Shown: positions 1-6,370 of the stretch, in pieces
How the letters are laid out: the number at the start of each line of letters is the position of its first letter
Numbering within the stretch: the stretch's first letter is position 1
Assembly: GCA_019310665.1 (NCBI GenBank)
Contig: JAFDDW010000096.1
Span: 1-6,972 of the forward strand
From: Deltaproteobacteria bacterium
GTDB lineage: Bacteria; Desulfobacterota; Desulfobacteria; Desulfobacterales; JAFDCJ01
Direction: 5' to 3'
Length of the DNA: 6,972 nucleotides
The notes under the pieces: model-generated
The model's database searches: none
What the model saw: the letters and a program-made list of their open reading frames with translations, nothing else
Told to the model about the DNA's origin: nothing
Translations under genes and position numbers: made by a program

Positions 1-1
1 T

Positions 2-229
2 CGTCGCGACGAAAGCCTGACCGAGGGCCTGATCCCCGGCATGGATATCCAGCAGCTTTCTTTTTCCGAAGCTGATGCGCTGGAAGATGAGCTCGCATCT
101 TACATACAAGCGGTCCACACCCGCCAACCCCCTGTGGTTTCAGGAAATGCCGGGCGCAAGGCCCTGAAAGTTGCTTTGAGTATCTCGGATCAGATTAATA
201 CGGCCATTAAACCCTATATGCAAAAATAG
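2..229 (+). CDS. Gfo/Idh/MocA-type oxidoreductase, C-terminal end only
   Basis: The frame is open from the window edge to TAG at 227-229, giving 75 residues; the ATG at 41 is internal, because the 13 codons before it (RRDESLTEGLIPG) read as normal protein. The tail has the pattern of the Gfo/Idh/MocA family C-terminus: an acidic helix (ALEDELASYIQAVHTRQ), then PPVVSGNAGRKALKVALSI, then a last helix ending in QINTAIKPYMQK. These enzymes are NAD(P)-dependent sugar oxidoreductases with an N-terminal Rossmann fold, which lies outside the window. A family member directly upstream of lpxB recalls GnnA, which oxidises the 3-hydroxyl of UDP-GlcNAc before GnnB transaminates it, giving amide-linked lipid A. 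That role is inference; the catalytic domain is not visible. The stop codon lies exactly at the edge of a dispersed repeat that begins at 229, so the last residues may have been altered by an insertion. Confidence 0.75.
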   Translation, partial: RRDESLTEGLIPGMDIQQLSFSEADALEDELASYIQAVHTRQPPVVSGNAGRKALKVALSISDQINTAIKPYMQK

Positions 230-280
230 TTGATTAGTTGATTGGTTAAGTGGTTGTAAATATGGATTTATCCCATTTTT
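229..280 (+). repeat. Partial copy of the AT-rich dispersed repeat (left part)
   Basis: These 52 bases match 3463-3514 at 49 positions; the three differences are at 250, 267 and 277. It starts with 3.5 tandem octamers of the GTTGATTR type and ends with AAATATGG...CCATTTTT, an imperfect form of the hairpin that is perfect in the other copy. The match stops after 280 and the right-hand inverted arm seen at 3578-3612 is absent, so this is a truncated copy. It starts on the last base of the upstream stop codon. Confidence 0.85.
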
Positions 281-282
281 CT

Positions 283-316
283 CTCCGAGGCGTAGGCGCT
301 ATCCTACGAGCCGGAG
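283..316. repeat. REP-like GC palindrome, copy A
   Basis: An inner stem CGTAGG (291-296) pairs with CCTACG (303-308) around the loop CGCTAT, and an outer stem CTCCG (283-287) pairs with CGGAG (312-316) across small internal bulges. Its edges and the following GGCCAAT are repeated in copy B at 344-378. It lies between a stop codon and lpxB, the usual position of REP-type elements. Confidence 0.75.
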
Positions 317-343
317 GCCAATATTCCAGTATTCCAACATTCC

Positions 344-372
344 CTCCGGGGCGTAGGACCTACGGGCCGGAG
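344..372. repeat. REP-like GC palindrome, copy B
   Basis: CTCCGG (344-349) pairs with CCGGAG (367-372), and CGTAGG (352-357) pairs with CCTACG (359-364) around a central A, with a GG/GG internal mismatch between the two stems. It shares both arm sequences and the trailing GGCCAAT with copy A about 60 bases upstream, in the same orientation. The bases between the copies hold three short ATTCC repeats (323-343). The transcript could fold here; no T-run follows, so it is not an intrinsic terminator. Confidence 0.78.
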
Positions 373-377
373 GCCAA

Positions 378-394
378 TTGGGGCGAAGCCCCAA
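378..394 (+). other. Small hairpin next to the lpxB ribosome binding site
   Basis: TTGGGGC (378-384) and GCCCCAA (388-394) form a perfect 7-bp stem with a GAA loop. The only Shine-Dalgarno-like sequence for lpxB, AAGG at 393-396, overlaps the foot of the 3' arm, so folding could partly mask it. A regulatory effect is inference. Confidence 0.5.
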
Positions 395-406
395 GGTTGA
401 GCATTT

Positions 407-1552
407 ATGAACTCGGTATCCAAGCAAGCCTGTGTGGCTATTATAGCCGGTGAGGCCTCCGGCGACCAACATGGCGCTAAACTGGTAAAGGCCATGCTAA
501 AAAAGAATCCGGCCCTGTTTTTTTGCGGAATCGGCGGACCCGCTCTCAGGCAGGCCGGCGTGCGAATCCTGGTGGAGGCTTCCGAATTGACAGTGGTGGG
601 AATCACCGAAGTCTGGTCTAAAATTCCCGTTATCTTGAAAAGTATGGGAACCATTAAAAAACTGCTGAAAAGTTTGAAACCGGACCTTCTTATCCTCATT
701 GATTTTCCTGATTTTAACCTTCATGTGGCCGCCGCCGCCAAAAAATCAGGTATTCCGGTATTGTACTATATCAGCCCTCAGATATGGGCCTGGCGCCGGG
801 GCCGGGTCAAGCGCATTGGAAAACTGGTCGATCATATGGCGGTCATACTACCCTTCGAGCAGCCGTTTTACAGCGAGCATAATGTTGCGGCGACTTTCGT
901 CGGACATCCCTTGCTGGATTCCTCGCTGCCGACATCCGAACAGGTGATGGCCGGCGGCGCTGAAGGGCAAACCACCATCGGTCTGGTGCCGGGTTCTCGC
1001 GATAATGAAATACTAAGGCATCTTCCGACCATGCTCGCTACGGCCGATATTTTGAAAGAAAAATTAAAACATGTTATATTTATTATTTCTCATGCGCCTT
1101 CGGTCGAGCGCAAACATATTGACACAATTGTCTCAGAACATCCCGGCCGGATGGCTGTTGAGGTAATCTCCGACGGGGTGGAGGCTGTGTTTGAGCGCAG
1201 TGATGTGATTGTTGCCGCCTCCGGCACAGTGACGCTCCAGGCCGCCATCCATGGCACCCCGATGGTCATTATATATAAAGTGTCACCGCTTAGCTTTTGG
1301 GTGGGCCGGGCCCTGGTGCGGGTGCCGAATATCGGTTTGGTCAATTTGGTAGCCGGAGAGCAGCTCGTACCGGAGTTTGTGCAGAACGGGGCCAGTCCCG
1401 GGAATATCGCATCGGCCGTCGAGGATATGCTAAAAGATAGCGACAAATTAAATCATCTCAAACGGCAGTTGTTCGGGCTGCGCGATGTGCTGGGAGGAAC
1501 CGGCGCATCGGACCGGGTGGCAGACATCGCCTTTGACATGCTGAAACAATAG
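407..1552 (+). CDS. lpxB: Lipid-A-disaccharide synthase
   Basis: A GT19 glycosyltransferase at the cytoplasmic membrane face. It joins UDP-2,3-diacylglucosamine and lipid X (2,3-diacylglucosamine 1-phosphate) into the tetraacyl disaccharide 1-phosphate of lipid A, releasing UDP. The 381 residues equal the normal family length. Visible family motifs, in order, are GEASGD (15-20), GIGG (41-44), LIDFPDFN (97-104, whose first Asp, D99, corresponds to the essential Asp of the family), YISPQIWAWR (121-130), FVGHPLLD (164-171), LVPGSRDNEI (193-202, with conserved Arg198), ASGTVTLQAA (271-280) and NIGLVNLVAGEQLVPEFVQ (308-326). No key motif is missing. ATG at 407 is the first in frame before GEASGD and gives a normal short N-terminus; AAGG at 393-396 is a weak Shine-Dalgarno. 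It lies 177 bases after the oxidoreductase, in a repeat-filled gap, and 60 bases before msbA, probably in one transcription unit. Confidence 0.97.
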   Translation: MNSVSKQACVAIIAGEASGDQHGAKLVKAMLKKNPALFFCGIGGPALRQAGVRILVEASELTVVGITEVWSKIPVILKSMGTIKKLLKSLKPDLLILIDFPDFNLHVAAAAKKSGIPVLYYISPQIWAWRRGRVKRIGKLVDHMAVILPFEQPFYSEHNVAATFVGHPLLDSSLPTSEQVMAGGAEGQTTIGLVPGSRDNEILRHLPTMLATADILKEKLKHVIFIISHAPSVERKHIDTIVSEHPGRMAVEVISDGVEAVFERSDVIVAASGTVTLQAAIHGTPMVIIYKVSPLSFWVGRALVRVPNIGLVNLVAGEQLVPEFVQNGASPGNIASAVEDMLKDSDKLNHLKRQLFGLRDVLGGTGASDRVADIAFDMLKQ

Positions 1553-1612
1553 AGGGTCACAACCGTTCCAAGGCTCAGGTCACATCTGAACCGCTGAATC
1601 GACATCGCTAAA

Positions 1613-3364
1613 ATGAAAATACTAAAATTACCGGAACTCACCCGGCGGAATAAAGAAATACTGTCTTTGATCAAAGACAGTCGGGTCAGGCTGTTTGTAT
1701 CAGCGGTGTGCTCCGCCATGGTAGCAGCCATGACGGCCGCCACCGCCTACCTGGTCAAGCCGGCGGTAGAGAAGATATTTGAGCAAAAGGATTCGCAGAT
1801 GCTGGTATTGATTCCGGTTGTCATCGTTGCCGTTTTTGCCATAAAAGGAATTGCAGCTTACGGATCGGGCTACCTGTTGAGTTATGTGGGTCAGGATATC
1901 ATCAGGCGCATGAGAAATCGCCTCTATAATCACATCCAGGACCTTCCATTGGCTTTTTTCCAACGGGAAAAAACCGGGGACCTCATGTCGCGCATTACCA
2001 ATGATGTCGCCATTATCAGTTCCATGTTTAGTTCTGCGGTCACCGGCTCCATCAGAGACGGTTTTACCATTATCGGGCTGATGGCGGTGACCTTTTTGCA
2101 GATACCCGAACTGGCGGTTTTCACCTTTATTATTTTTCCGATTGCCGGATATCCTCTTTTTTATTTCGGACGAAAAATTCGGCGTGTGCGTCGGGGGGTT
2201 CAGGAAGCCTGGGCTGATCTAAATGCCTTTTTGCATGAGACCTTAACCGGCACCAAAATTGTAAAAGCCTTCAGCATGGAAGATCATGAGAGAAAACGCT
2301 TTGAGCAAAAATCCCGCAGAATATTTAGACTGGAGATGAAAGAAAACAAAGTCAAAGAGATGTCTTCGCCCTTGATGGAAATACTGGGGGGATTGGGGAT
2401 TGGTTTTATCTTATGGTACGGCGGCAGGCACGTAATAGCAGGAACTTATTCCTTCGGCACGTTCATGTCGTTTCTAACCGCCGTCGGTTTAATGTACCAG
2501 CCTCTTAAAAAGATCAGTCGATTGAACAACGCTGTCCAAAGAGGTATGGCCGCAATCGAACGAATCTATGATATCCTCGAACGAACATCAGATGTTATCG
2601 AAACGGACTCACCAATTCCCATCCGAAACGGCGCTCACCGGATATCCTTTCAAGATGTGTCCTTTAAATATGACCGGGATTTGGTGCTTAAAAACATCAA
2701 TCTCGAGGCTGAGATCGGCGAAATCATAGCCCTGGTTGGAATGAGCGGTGGGGGCAAAACCTCTCTGGTGAACCTGATCCCAAGGTTTTATGACCCCAGC
2801 CCGGGAGCTGTTTTGATCGATGGTGTCGACATCCGCCAGATCTCAATTGCCACGCTGCGAAGCCAGATCGCCATCGTCACCCAGGAACCCATATTATTTA
2901 ATGACACAGTCCGCAATAACATTGCCTATGGCCGCGCGGATGCTTCCGAGCAGCAGATTGTTGCGGCTGCCAAATCTGCCTATGCCTATGAATTTATCAG
3001 GGGTTTTCCCGAGGAATTCGACACATTGATCGGCGAGCTTGGTGGAAGACTATCCGGTGGGCAAAAGCAGCGCATCTGCATTGCCCGGGCATTGGTAAAG
3101 GACGCTCCCATTTTGATCCTTGACGAAGCCACCTCCTCTCTCGACTCCGAGGCCGAGATCCTGGTTCAGAAAGCACTGGGGAATTTGATGAAGGGCCGCA
3201 CGACATTCGTAATTGCCCACAGGCTCAGCACCATCGGGAATGCAGACCGAATAATCGTTCTTGTCGATGGCCGGATCGTGGAGGAGGGCAGGCATGAACA
3301 GCTGATGGCCCTGGAGCGGGAGTATTATAAGCTTTACCAGATGCAGTTTGCCAACGGGCGTTAG
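1613..3364 (+). CDS. msbA: Lipid A export ABC transporter, ATP-binding/permease protein MsbA
   Basis: A half-transporter that dimerises in the inner membrane and flips core-lipid A to the periplasmic leaflet using ATP. The 583 residues match the usual length (about 580). The N-terminal half is an ABC exporter membrane domain with about six helices, roughly at 26-48, 64-90, two within 140-186, 252-272 and 282-297; FFQREKTGDLMSRITND (115-131) is the typical cytoplasmic loop motif. The C-terminal half is a complete nucleotide-binding domain: A-loop Tyr353, Walker A GMSGGGKTS (376-384), Q-loop Gln424, signature LSGGQ (480-484), Walker B LILDEA (501-506), D-loop SSLD (508-511) and H-loop His536. 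All catalytic residues are present. The start lacks a clear Shine-Dalgarno, but no other in-frame start fits better. A related multidrug exporter has the same architecture; the position between lpxB and lpxK decides for MsbA. The 60 bases between lpxB and this gene show no terminator. Confidence 0.93.
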   Translation: MKILKLPELTRRNKEILSLIKDSRVRLFVSAVCSAMVAAMTAATAYLVKPAVEKIFEQKDSQMLVLIPVVIVAVFAIKGIAAYGSGYLLSYVGQDIIRRMRNRLYNHIQDLPLAFFQREKTGDLMSRITNDVAIISSMFSSAVTGSIRDGFTIIGLMAVTFLQIPELAVFTFIIFPIAGYPLFYFGRKIRRVRRGVQEAWADLNAFLHETLTGTKIVKAFSMEDHERKRFEQKSRRIFRLEMKENKVKEMSSPLMEILGGLGIGFILWYGGRHVIAGTYSFGTFMSFLTAVGLMYQPLKKISRLNNAVQRGMAAIERIYDILERTSDVIETDSPIPIRNGAHRISFQDVSFKYDRDLVLKNINLEAEIGEIIALVGMSGGGKTSLVNLIPRFYDPSPGAVLIDGVDIRQISIATLRSQIAIVTQEPILFNDTVRNNIAYGRADASEQQIVAAAKSAYAYEFIRGFPEEFDTLIGELGGRLSGGQKQRICIARALVKDAPILILDEATSSLDSEAEILVQKALGNLMKGRTTFVIAHRLSTIGNADRIIVLVDGRIVEEGRHEQLMALEREYYKLYQMQFANGR

Positions 3365-3454
3365 CAATACCGGCCGCCCGGGGCTGCCGCGGAACACACG
3401 AGTTATAACTAAAATCAATGAATATAAAAAATCTAAGCACCAAATACAGATATC

Positions 3455-3612
3455 GTTGATTGGTTGATTAGTTGATTGGTTAATTGGTTGTAAATATGGA
3501 ATTATCCCATATTTGCAAAATAATTGGACACTTCATATTTCAACAATCGTAACATTCTGAAATTATGACTATAATTTACCTAATCAACCATTCAACTAAT
3601 AAACTATTCAAC
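3455..3612. mobile_element. MITE-like element with 35-bp imperfect inverted ends
   Basis: The left arm (3455-3489) and the reverse complement of the right arm (3578-3612) agree at 28 of 35 positions. Each arm is built of just over four tandem octamers close to GTTGATTR, pointing inward. Inside lies a perfect 8-bp hairpin AAATATGG (3492-3499) / CCATATTT (3507-3514) with a 7-base loop. There is no coding capacity, and the element is much richer in A+T than the genes around it. A truncated copy of its left part is at 229-280 (49 of 52 bases), which shows it is dispersed. I see no clear target-site duplication. It fills most of the msbA-lptG gap (3365-3650), which holds no gene. Transposition by a transposase in trans is inference; it could also be a folded intergenic repeat of REP/ERIC type. 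Confidence 0.7.
3570..3575 (+). promoter_or_regulatory. Candidate -10 box for lptG inside the repeat element
   Basis: A perfect TATAAT lies 75 bases before the lptG start, just inside the right part of the repeat element. The region 16-18 bases upstream (about 3546-3553) has no good TTGACA match, and the TG is one base out of place for an extended -10. In DNA this rich in A+T, chance is likely. Confidence 0.25.
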
Positions 3613-3650
3613 GGGGTCTGAAATTACATCTGGGAAACAAACCTGGCAGC

Positions 3651-4724
3651 ATGTCCATCCTCGACCGATATCTTATAAAAGAAATACTGAAGCATTTCGG
3701 GATTGTTCTGTCCGCTTCCGTCATCATATACCTGGCGGTCGATTTTTTTGAAAACGTCGACAAGTTTATGGAAGCCGGTCTGCCGATTTCAAGGATTCTG
3801 CAATTTTTTCAGCTAAAACTGCCGCTGATTATCGTCCAGATCATCCCGGTCGGTATCCTGCTGGCCGTTCTCATAACCTTTGGTCTGATGAATAAGAACA
3901 ATGAGATCATTGCCTTGAAAAGCGGCGGTATGAGTGTTTACCATTTTCTGAGACCCATCTTGGCCCTGGGGGTAGTTTTTAGCGTAGCTTTCTTTATTTT
4001 ATCCGAGGTCGTTGTGCCCATTACCGTCAGTAAGGCCAACGAGATATGGCGATTGGAAGTAAGAAAATATGCCGTGACCACAGAACGGAAAAATATCTGG
4101 ATCAAAGGTCATCGCTCCATATCCTATATCTCCTACTATAACCCCCAGGACAAAACCATATCCGGAATCACCCACAACCGCTTTGATCAGCAGTTCAGGC
4201 TAACCCGCCGGATCGATGCGGCCAGGGGAAAATATCAAAAGGGTCAGTGGATATTTTATGATGTTATGGAGCAGCGGTTGGATATTCAAACCGGATCATA
4301 TGAAGTTAATTTTCTGGATCAACAGGCGGAAGAGCTCGATTTCTCACCGGAAGATCTGAAAAATGTTGCCAAAAAGTCGGAAGAGATGAGTTTCAAGGAG
4401 CTTTATCGTTACATTCAAGACGTTGAAAGCGAAGGATACGATGCCACACCCTACCGGGTTGATTTGCACAGTAAATTTGCGTTACCGATGTCCTGTCTCA
4501 TTGTCTGTCTAATCGCAACCAGTATCACGCTCAGGAAAACAAACCGCGAGGGCCTGTCGGTGAGTATTGCTTATGGTATGGTGGTTGTTTTTCTTTATTG
4601 GATAGCCCAGAGTTTTTGCGTGTCCCTCGGATATGGTGGCATGCTGCCCCCGTTTATTGCCGCCTGGGTTGCAAATTTTATTTTCGGCTGTTTTGCCGTC
4701 TTTAATTTTTTAAATGCCGACTAG
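3651..4724 (+). CDS. lptG: LPS export ABC transporter permease LptG (YjgP/YjgQ family)
   Basis: An inner-membrane permease of the LptB2FG complex, which extracts LPS from the periplasmic leaflet and passes it to LptC and the Lpt bridge. The 357 residues match the family (about 355-365). The start SILDRYLIKEILKHF followed by IYLAVDFFENVDKFME is typical of LptG rather than LptF. Helices lie near 15-33, 58-80 and 99-122; then comes a soluble periplasmic beta-jellyroll-like domain (about 125-265), and three C-terminal helices (about 276-294, 303-324 and 330-353). LKSGGMS (89-95) sits in the cytoplasmic coupling region between helices 2 and 3. No strong Shine-Dalgarno precedes ATG 3651. The partner permease LptF and the ATPase LptB are not in the window, so lptF and lptG are not adjacent here unless this one protein serves both roles. 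The gene is separated from msbA by 286 bases of repeat DNA and overlaps lpxK by one base. Confidence 0.9.
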   Translation: MSILDRYLIKEILKHFGIVLSASVIIYLAVDFFENVDKFMEAGLPISRILQFFQLKLPLIIVQIIPVGILLAVLITFGLMNKNNEIIALKSGGMSVYHFLRPILALGVVFSVAFFILSEVVVPITVSKANEIWRLEVRKYAVTTERKNIWIKGHRSISYISYYNPQDKTISGITHNRFDQQFRLTRRIDAARGKYQKGQWIFYDVMEQRLDIQTGSYEVNFLDQQAEELDFSPEDLKNVAKKSEEMSFKELYRYIQDVESEGYDATPYRVDLHSKFALPMSCLIVCLIATSITLRKTNREGLSVSIAYGMVVVFLYWIAQSFCVSLGYGGMLPPFIAAWVANFIFGCFAVFNFLNAD

Positions 4725-5875
4725 TGCCGTGTCCCAATAATATGCTGGATATTAAAAAAAAAATCGAGACTGTCATGCGCAGCCCGGATAAAATTTCTGT
4801 TTCGCCGGCGGCCTCAATGCTTTACGGGATATCCATCCTGTATGGTGCCGTGCAAAAGCTGAGAGCCAGCTGCTACCGGCAAAAGGTATTGCGTTCCAAA
4901 AGACTTCCGTGCCGGGTGATTTCGGTCGGCAACATTACGGTGGGCGGAACCGGAAAAACACCCATGACAATTTACCTGGCCCAGGAGCTCAAGCAGGCAG
5001 GCTACCGGGTTGCGATCGTCAGCCGGGGATACAAAGGGGGCGCTGAAAGGCAGGGCGGCATTGTAAGCGACGGCAGTTCCCTGCTGATGGATTTTGAACG
5101 GGCCGGTGATGAGCCCTTTATGATGGCCTGCCGTCTCAAAGATATTCCGGTGATTGTTGGGAAAAACCGGTTTGAGGCGGGTCGGCTGGTGGTCAGCAAA
5201 TTTCAGCCCGATGTCCTCGTCCTCGATGATGCTTTCCAGCATTTACAGCTTAAAAGAGATATTGATATTGTTTTGCTGGATCACGATCGGCCTTTTGGAA
5301 ACACTCACCTGCTGCCCAGGGGAATTTTAAGGGAGCCGCTGACCGCTATGACGCGGGCCACGGCGTGCATTTTGACCCGCTGCCGGGACGATGCGGATGA
5401 AGCCGCCCGATCTTCGATCGCCACCATAAACTCTATCTTACCGCAAACCCCGGTTTTCAAATCGTCGTCGGTACCCTATTGCTACACGGTCAAAGAAGGG
5501 GCCTGGCCCCCCTTACAGCCGGCCATCAATTTTGTTGCAGCCCACGATTTAGGGGATATCAAAAGCCGTAAAGTCTTCGGCTTTTCAGGCATTGCCCGCA
5601 ATGACGATTTTCAGCGCACCGTTAAAACGCTTGGATTCAATGTCACAGGATTTCTTGAATTTTCAGATCATTATCGCTACGCCGAGCCGGATCTCAATAC
5701 TATTCTGCGTACAGCCAGGGAAACCGGGGCCCGGCAGCTGATAACAACGGAAAAGGATTACGCCCGTCTAACTGGTAAAGGGGCCTGCCCCATGGATTTG
5801 GTGGTTGTCGGGGTGAGGGTGGCTTTCAAAGACGACGGGCAGGGTTTTATCTCGTTTGTCAAAGATTGGCTTTAG
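4724..5875 (+). CDS. lpxK: Tetraacyldisaccharide 4'-kinase
   Basis: A membrane-associated P-loop kinase that phosphorylates the 4'-position of the tetraacyl disaccharide 1-phosphate made by LpxB, giving lipid IVA. Numbered from GTG 4724, the motifs are the Walker A GNITVGGTGKTP (69-80), SRGYKG (100-105), AGDEP (127-131), DDAFQHLQLKRD (168-179), LLPRGILREP (196-205), FSGIARNDDF (287-296), FSDHYRYAEPDL (313-324) and TTEKDYARL (341-349). All are typical and intact. At 383 residues it is slightly longer than the common 325-360, partly because the start is uncertain. GTG 4724 overlaps the lptG stop by one base; ATG 4742 (residue 7) and ATG 4775 (residue 18) are the alternatives, and none has a convincing Shine-Dalgarno. 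ATG 4742 seems the most natural. A run of ten A bases at 4754-4763 lies between the two ATGs. Translation is probably coupled to lptG. Confidence 0.95.
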   Translation: MPCPNNMLDIKKKIETVMRSPDKISVSPAASMLYGISILYGAVQKLRASCYRQKVLRSKRLPCRVISVGNITVGGTGKTPMTIYLAQELKQAGYRVAIVSRGYKGGAERQGGIVSDGSSLLMDFERAGDEPFMMACRLKDIPVIVGKNRFEAGRLVVSKFQPDVLVLDDAFQHLQLKRDIDIVLLDHDRPFGNTHLLPRGILREPLTAMTRATACILTRCRDDADEAARSSIATINSILPQTPVFKSSSVPYCYTVKEGAWPPLQPAINFVAAHDLGDIKSRKVFGFSGIARNDDFQRTVKTLGFNVTGFLEFSDHYRYAEPDLNTILRTARETGARQLITTEKDYARLTGKGACPMDLVVVGVRVAFKDDGQGFISFVKDWL

Positions 5876-5929
5876 GATCAAATGAGATCTGTCAAGAAAA
5901 GCGCGATACCCCAGGGTGGTTACCGGTCT

Positions 5930-6160
5930 TCAATCAACAATCTCGAGCATGTAGTTTTCGCGTTTCTTACCGGAGGCCGCACTCAGAATTGTCCTGATTG
6001 CCTGAGCATTTCTGCCCCGTTTGCCAATAACCTTGCCCATATCACTTTTGGCTACGCTTACTTCCAACACTATGGTGTGGGCGCCTCTAATTTCGTTTAC
6101 CGAAACCTCTTCCGGTAGATCAACAAGTGCCTGAATGATTGCAGTGATCAGATCTTTCAT
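5930..6160 (-). CDS. khpA: Small KH-domain RNA-binding protein, KhpA (YlqC) type
   Basis: A 76-residue protein that is essentially one KH domain. It begins MKDLITAIIQALVDLP, continues through VLEVSVAKSDMGKVIGKRGRNAQAIRTIL (with the RNA-binding GKRG loop) and ends MLEIVD, the classical layout and length of KhpA proteins, which bind RNA broadly, often together with KhpB. The frame stays open upstream to 6232, but ATG 6158-6160 is chosen because the sequence just before it on the minus strand is AGAGGTGG four bases from the ATG, a strong Shine-Dalgarno, and because family members start with this MKDL-like sequence. In many bacteria the gene sits between rpsP and rimM; here it stands alone, convergent with lpxK (54 bases between the stops) and divergent from the riboswitch unit. 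The family assignment is firm; whether this is the only copy in the genome cannot be seen. Confidence 0.92.
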   Translation of the reverse strand: MKDLITAIIQALVDLPEEVSVNEIRGAHTIVLEVSVAKSDMGKVIGKRGRNAQAIRTILSAASGKKRENYMLEIVD

Positions 6161-6212
6161 AGTTCCACCTCTTTTGTTTTGCAGTGGACGGGCGGAGCCA
6201 TAATAAGATAAA

Positions 6213-6274
6213 CCACCATCGATATGCAACAAAATAAAAGATTTGGGCTTTAAAATGGGATGGTGGTCACCATC
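6213..6274 (-). promoter_or_regulatory. Competing hairpins in the khpA leader
   Basis: On the plus strand, GATGGTG (6259-6265) and CACCATC (6268-6274) form a perfect inverted repeat with a 2-base centre. ACCACCATC (6213-6221) is the exact complement of 6259-6267, so the same bases can pair with either partner. The structures lie 53-114 bases before the khpA start, within the expected leader. The 7-bp palindrome could instead be an operator. Function is inference. Confidence 0.4.
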
Positions 6275-6296
6275 TAATTAAAATGGTTTAAAAATT

Positions 6297-6327
6297 ATTA
6301 TCAGTCCATGAAAACATACAATGTCAG
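6297..6327 (-). promoter_or_regulatory. Candidate khpA promoter
   Basis: Read on the minus strand, CTGACA (6327-6322) and GATAAT (6302-6297) each match the sigma70 boxes at five of six positions. The 19-base spacer is longer than ideal. It would give a leader of about 130 bases containing the paired repeats. It is almost back to back with the riboswitch promoter, the two -35 boxes being two bases apart. Confidence 0.35.
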
Positions 6328-6329
6328 GA

Positions 6330-6358
6330 TTGACGAATGCACGGGTGTTTGGTAAACT
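6330..6358 (+). promoter_or_regulatory. Sigma70-type promoter of the riboswitch operon
   Basis: TTGACG (6330-6335) and TAAACT (6353-6358) are separated by exactly 17 bases. The predicted transcription start, about 6364-6366, falls just before the riboswitch aptamer, as expected for a riboswitch leader. This agreement is the main support. Confidence 0.75.
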
Positions 6359-6370
6359 TAATCTATTCAA

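Noticed and set aside
229..400. Repeats considered as a CRISPR array
   Set aside because: The repeats are palindromic or simple octamers of differing length, without regular spacing or unique spacers, and no cas gene is present.
250..453. 67-codon plus-strand ORF across the repeat region
   Set aside because: It runs through the dispersed repeat and both palindromes into the lpxB start in another frame; it has no ribosome site and is explained by the repeats.
304..699. 131-codon minus-strand ORF opposite the lpxB start
   Set aside because: It is the antisense of a clearly conserved lpxB region and of the palindromes, with no recognisable protein features.
3365..3400. GC-rich stretch after msbA as a terminator
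   Set aside because: Only a weak 4-bp stem can be drawn and no T-run follows on either strand.
4814..5242. 142-codon minus-strand ORF inside lpxK
   Set aside because: It is a shadow of the conserved LpxK P-loop region, lacks a ribosome site and does not resemble a known protein.
5876..5929. Bidirectional terminator between lpxK and khpA
   Set aside because: The convergent layout predicts one, but only a weak ACCCC/TGGT pairing is visible and no T-run on either side.
6161..6232. Upstream start for the KH protein giving 100 residues
   Set aside because: The extra 24 residues would contain the Shine-Dalgarno of the MKDL start and do not resemble KhpA N-termini.
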